Assembly (NCBI GenBank): GCA_022749755.1
Contig: CM040451.1
Location: forward strand, 14,583,871-14,647,870
From: Azadirachta indica
Taxonomy: Eukaryota > Streptophyta > Magnoliopsida > Sapindales > Meliaceae
Direction of reading: 5' to 3'
DNA: 64,000 bases
The notes beneath the pieces were generated by a model. It did no database searches and was not told the DNA's origin. It saw only the letters and a list, made by a program, of their open reading frames with translations. The position numbers and the translations under genes were made by a program. Numbering within the stretch: the stretch's first letter is position 1; the number at the start of each line of letters is the position of its first letter. Below, in pieces: positions 60,116 through 64,000 of this stretch.

Positions 60116-60599
60116 GAAGGTTAAACTTTAAAATAGAGTCTAACTCGAATGATTTAGAGTCTGGCCTTTCTTACTATTCGGACAATAACGTTGTTTTGGT
60201 GATTCATTAAGATCATCATAATTTTATAGGCCAAATATTTTCCAAGCATTAATGCAAACATACGTACATGACCACACCCTACCAACAAAGGCTATAATAC
60301 TAAACATAATTAATTAATTGATTAATTAAACATGTGCGGTGGTGTTTGAATGCATACCAACCAAGTTTATTATAGTATTTTATTTAAATTTAATTATTTA
60401 TTATGTGTCTCATGTGTCTCGAATCCTTCTAGAAGAATCTTCTTGGTTGTTGTAAAAGGGTAATTTAATTTAAATTATAGAATATTTTAAAAATTTTCGT
60501 CTTGTAAAATTTATTTATTAATACAACTTTTTTAACAACCGATTGCGTGTGACCAGCGACCATGGTAAGGAAAAAGAAAATATATACACACGGAGATGA
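60116..60599. other. AT-rich intergenic DNA, nothing recognised
   Basis: No gene, RNA or repeat that I can support. Confidence 0.5.
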
Positions 60600-60806
60600 A
60601 TTTATATTTTGATATATTCTTATTTTTGTACATTTATTTATATTATTTATAAATTATTAAATATCTATTTTTTTAAAGGTTAAAATTAAATTAGACATAT
60701 ATATTAATTATATATATCAAATTTAATTTTAATCGGTAAAAATATTTAAATTTAATAATTTATAAATATTATAAATATATGTGTAAAAATATAAGGTTAT
60801 CGACCT
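60600..60806. mobile_element. Fold-back MITE-like element 3
   Basis: Inverted halves around ATATATATTAATTATATAT: GGTTAAAATTAAATT faces AATTTAATTTTAATCGG. The right terminus GGTTATCGACC is shared with the next element. The left end is poorly defined. Confidence 0.6.
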
Positions 60807-60988
60807 TTTTTTTATATTTATATTTTATTTATATAAACTGTTAGATCTAAACATTTTTAATGGTTGAGATTGAATAATATATATAATTAATGCATTTGTC
60901 AATTTCGATCTTTATTGTTGAAAGTGTATAAATTTAATAATTTACAAATAAGTGTAAACATATATATAAAAATGTAAGACTACCGATA
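60797..60988. mobile_element. Fold-back MITE-like element 4
   Basis: Abuts or overlaps element 3. TTTTTAATGGTTGAGATTGA faces CAATTTCGATCTTTATTGTTG-like sequence, and the right terminus is GACTACCGATA. The two elements lie in tandem and share a terminus. Confidence 0.6.
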
Positions 60989-61489
60989 TGTATAATTACT
61001 ATATAAATAATTTAAAATTTAGAGTCTTTAACCCATAATATAAGTTAGGAAAAAGGAGTTAGAAAATTTCAAACTTTCACAATTTCAAGACTGTAGAAAA
61101 TAAACTTCAAGAAGCTTCCTTGTTATTTTTCTAATTTTGTCCCAAATTATACTCAAACTTTTCAATATTTAAAGATCAAAATTTGTAAGTTTTAATCATT
61201 CAACTTAATAATATTTAGTTTTTTAATATATTCATGTGTTGTTCAATTTTTTTGTTTTAATTTAATAAGTTGTTACATCTGCATTTCAATTTATTTATCT
61301 TGCATTCATTTACACAATTGTTTAATTTTAATTTCTGCACTAATTTCTTTTTGAATACTTGATCCTATCTCTTTGGTGTGTGTATGTATGTATATATATA
61401 TATATATATATATATCACAATTTTGATTTTACTTGGTCATATTTATGTTAATTTTTATTTTTTAATAATAAATAATAACAAATATATAT
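60989..61489. other. AT-rich intergenic DNA with TA microsatellite
   Basis: A (TA)n tract of about 26 bp lies at 61391-61416, preceded by TG/TATG repeats. Nothing else is seen. Confidence 0.6.
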
Positions 61490-61808
61490 TTTATAACGAA
61501 TTAACGAAAATGACAATCAATTGTTTTCTATAATTTGATTACTTTATTTATTGAATTAAAAAAATCTTTAAAATAACAAAAAAATATTAATTTTGTTTTT
61601 TAAGTTTTTATGATAAATTATTGAGGAAAGGGATATATAATAAAATATATATTTTATTTTTATAAACGAAAATGACAATCAATTGTTTTTATAATTTGAT
61701 TACTCTATTTATTGAATTAAAAAATCTTTAACATAAAAGAATATTAATTTTGTTCTATTTATTGTTATTCTTATGATAAATTATTGAGAAAAGGGATACT
61801 GAAATATA
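61490..61808 (+). repeat. Tandem duplication, period about 162 bp
   Basis: Two adjacent copies align from ACGAAAATGACAATCAATTG at 61504 and at 61666, through ATAAATTATTGAG and AAAGGGATA. They differ by small indels and substitutions. Confidence 0.85.
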
Positions 61809-62059
61809 GACGGGGAATTATTAAATGTTAGGCAAATTTTGACTTGTGTACCCCTTGATGCAACCATTAATATTTCTTTCAAACCTATTTGATGTTATCT
61901 TAATTTAAAAACAAAAAAAATAATAAAAACATGTTTGATGAAAATGACTTAAAAATATGTAAGATGATAATCTAATTTCTAATATTTCTTTTTAAAAAAT
62001 AATTATTTTCTAAAAGATTCTAGATGAATACTATATATACATGTGTGTGTGTGGAGACG

Positions 62060-62275
62060 GATCAATAACCTATATTTTTATGCATATATTTACATAATTT
62101 GTAGATTATTGGATAATTTATGCACTTTCAACGATGTATATTGAATCTGATCATATAATTAATGTATCATAATTAATATATATTATATTTAATTTCAACT
62201 GTTAAAAGTGTATACATATAATAATTTATAAATAAGTATAAATATATGTGTAAAAATATGAAACTATTGATATTC
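62060..62275. mobile_element. Fold-back MITE-like element 5
   Basis: Termini GATCAATAACCTATATTTTTA and AAAAATATGAAACTATTGATA are near-perfect inverted repeats. Internal GCACTTTCAACGATG faces AACTGTTAAAAGTGTA. Confidence 0.78.
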
Positions 62276-62277
62276 TC

Positions 62278-62278
<1 letters not shown>

Positions 62279-62339
<61 letters not shown>

Positions 62340-62345
62340 ATATAC
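62279..62345 (+). repeat. Compound microsatellite (TC)n(TA)n(CA)n(TA)n
   Basis: About 11 TC units followed by TA, CA and TA tracts, immediately next to MITE-like element 5. Confidence 0.9.
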
Positions 62346-64000
62346 TCTAAATTTAATAGTTACAACAGTAAGAATTCATTAAAAGAATTATCATAAATAA
62401 TTAAATCATACATGCTTTTACTATTTTTTTATACTATTATCATAGAGGAAGTCTTAAATATGAATTATTTGTATTCACGTCTTATAAATAATTTTCACAT
62501 ATATATATTCAATCTAAAATTAGTTTTATTCATGTCTGAAATACTAATCATGAAAGAAGAAAAATCAGAACATTATGATATTGTTTTATTGTAAATATCA
62601 TCCCTATATTTTTCTCATTATTTTAAAACATACTATCAAATATGTCTTCAAATTTAAAAATATCTAATTCAATAGTAATTCAATGGGGTGGATGAATTGG
62701 GTTTCAAAGATTTTGGCACTTTTAAAGTAACTCAACAATCGACACTTAGTAATTCAAATTCTTTAAGGTATAATATATCAAATTAAATGCATAATTCTAA
62801 TCACCAATATGATAATATTAAAATATTCAATTTAAAACCATATAATCATATGAATTTTTACATGATTCGACAAATTCTAGTTATGTCCACACCTCCAAAC
62901 TAACCTACTTAAGAATTTTACTAATCAAGTCTTAAACACTTTAAAACTTAGACAAATACAATCATGAGGATTACACAAGTATCTTTTTAACCTTTACAAT
63001 CAAGTGACTTATGATATCACTCAAACCTTTTACCAATAGGATTTAAACGAGTGTTTTTCCAATTTTTACAAACCTCTTAATTTATGAGTGTTTCCCTCAC
63101 ACTCACAAATAAGTAAAATAAAGAGAATAAAGTTAATCAAAGAGTTTGATCAAATAATACACAAACACTCCTTTTTAAATGTTATAAATGAAAGATAGAC
63201 TGTGTATCGAAGTTGATGTTTAATTTGGAAATTAAAACTTAAATCTTTGCACTTCTAAAACGTGAAACAAAATTTTTCAAAAGTGCAAAACTTATTTCAA
63301 GTGACTTTAATCTAATATTTATAGTAAAAATTGAAAAACTAGCCGTTATTACCGTAAGAGAGACTTGAAAATTCAACTTTTTTAGTAATTCAGTGAACTA
63401 GAAATTAAATTCAATCAACCGTTAGTCTACCCAAACTTTCCAACCATTCTACCCTAATTTCGGTCTATCGAAATGCATTTTCAATTAATTAGGATTGTTC
63501 ACTAGTTCATTCAACAATCGGTCTGGTTCAACTCTAATTTGGGTAGATCGTGAACAATAACTGATTCAAGCATAGTAACCAGGTCTATAAACAATGACTC
63601 AATTTTTCTGCAGCTTTAAAAAGTTTACATTTTAATTCATTTTCAAGATTTCGAAATCTTGCAATTTGGTTCCGCTTTTAGATTTCCAAAACTTTAAATT
63701 TTTTTTCTAGTATTTTACAAATTAAAAATATTCAATTTAAAACCATATAATCAAATGAATTTTTGAACTTTACATTTTATTCAGAATTTTCACAAATTCA
63801 AAATATTTAATTTAAAATCATATGGTCATATGAATTTTTGAAAATCTTTAAAAATATATATTTTAATAAAATAATTTTCACCTTTTAAGTACAAATGTTA
63901 TAAATAAAAAATCACCTAATATTTATGTTTTCAATTCTTTAATTCCTCTCTCGGGGTTTCATTATATTTTTTTTAATGCCTTGATCTTGAACTTTCTTTG
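62346..64000. other. AT-rich DNA with a dispersed 45-bp repeat, no gene seen
   Basis: A segment with ATATTCAATTTAAAACCATA and CATATGAATTTTT occurs three times, near 62820, 63728 and 63798. Other parts (63100-63600) are less AT-rich and may be old retroelement DNA, but I find no protein or LTR signature. Confidence 0.5.

Overview
The window looks like nuclear DNA of a flowering plant, probably a eudicot. It has multi-exon genes with plant introns, a plant Rab5 C-terminus, a nepenthesin-type aspartic protease, plant L1-type LINEs whose ORF2 ends in an RNase H domain, CCCTAAA-type (Arabidopsis-type) telomere-like repeats, and AT-rich intergenic DNA full of relic transposons. No species can be named from the sequence.

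Left part (1-13,419): three related LINEs lie head to tail on the minus strand. Element A (1-1,377) runs off the left edge, B (1,576-7,117) is clearly dead, and C (7,177-13,419) is almost intact, with an open ORF1 and three single-base frameshifts in ORF2. Each element ends in poly(A), seen as a T run on the plus strand, that abuts degenerate TTTAGGG-like repeats. The 5' end of each element also abuts such repeats.

Central part (13,681-34,144): 21 head-to-tail monomers make a satellite array. A monomer consists of the C-terminal part of a LINE ORF1 (about 280 codons) joined directly to a LINE 3' UTR, poly(A) and telomere-like repeats, with no ORF2. Five monomer classes (A to E) can be told apart. 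After three A units the order is B-C-D-E, B-C-D-E, B-C-E, B-C-E, B/hybrid-E, B-C/hybrid, so the array has a higher-order repeat; two successive four-unit blocks are each 3,798 bp. Short classes arose by a 305-bp deletion between AACAAT repeats. The array stops at a 100-N assembly gap (34,145-34,244).

Right part (34,245-64,000): AT-rich DNA with three host genes. On the plus strand are the last three exons of a Rab5-type GTPase (its 5' half is lost at the gap, and one intron has a GC donor). On the minus strand is an aspartic protease with one base missing mid-gene. Also on the minus strand is an eight-exon TLC-domain membrane protein gene whose expected start codon is out of frame. Between and after them lie a decayed Ty1/copia pol fragment, a small LTR element without recognisable gag-pol, five related fold-back MITE-like elements, several local duplications and simple repeats.

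The host genes show no functional link to each other. The coherent story is the LINE and satellite region: LINEs embedded in telomere-like DNA, and a LINE-derived ORF1-only unit amplified into a satellite with higher-order structure.
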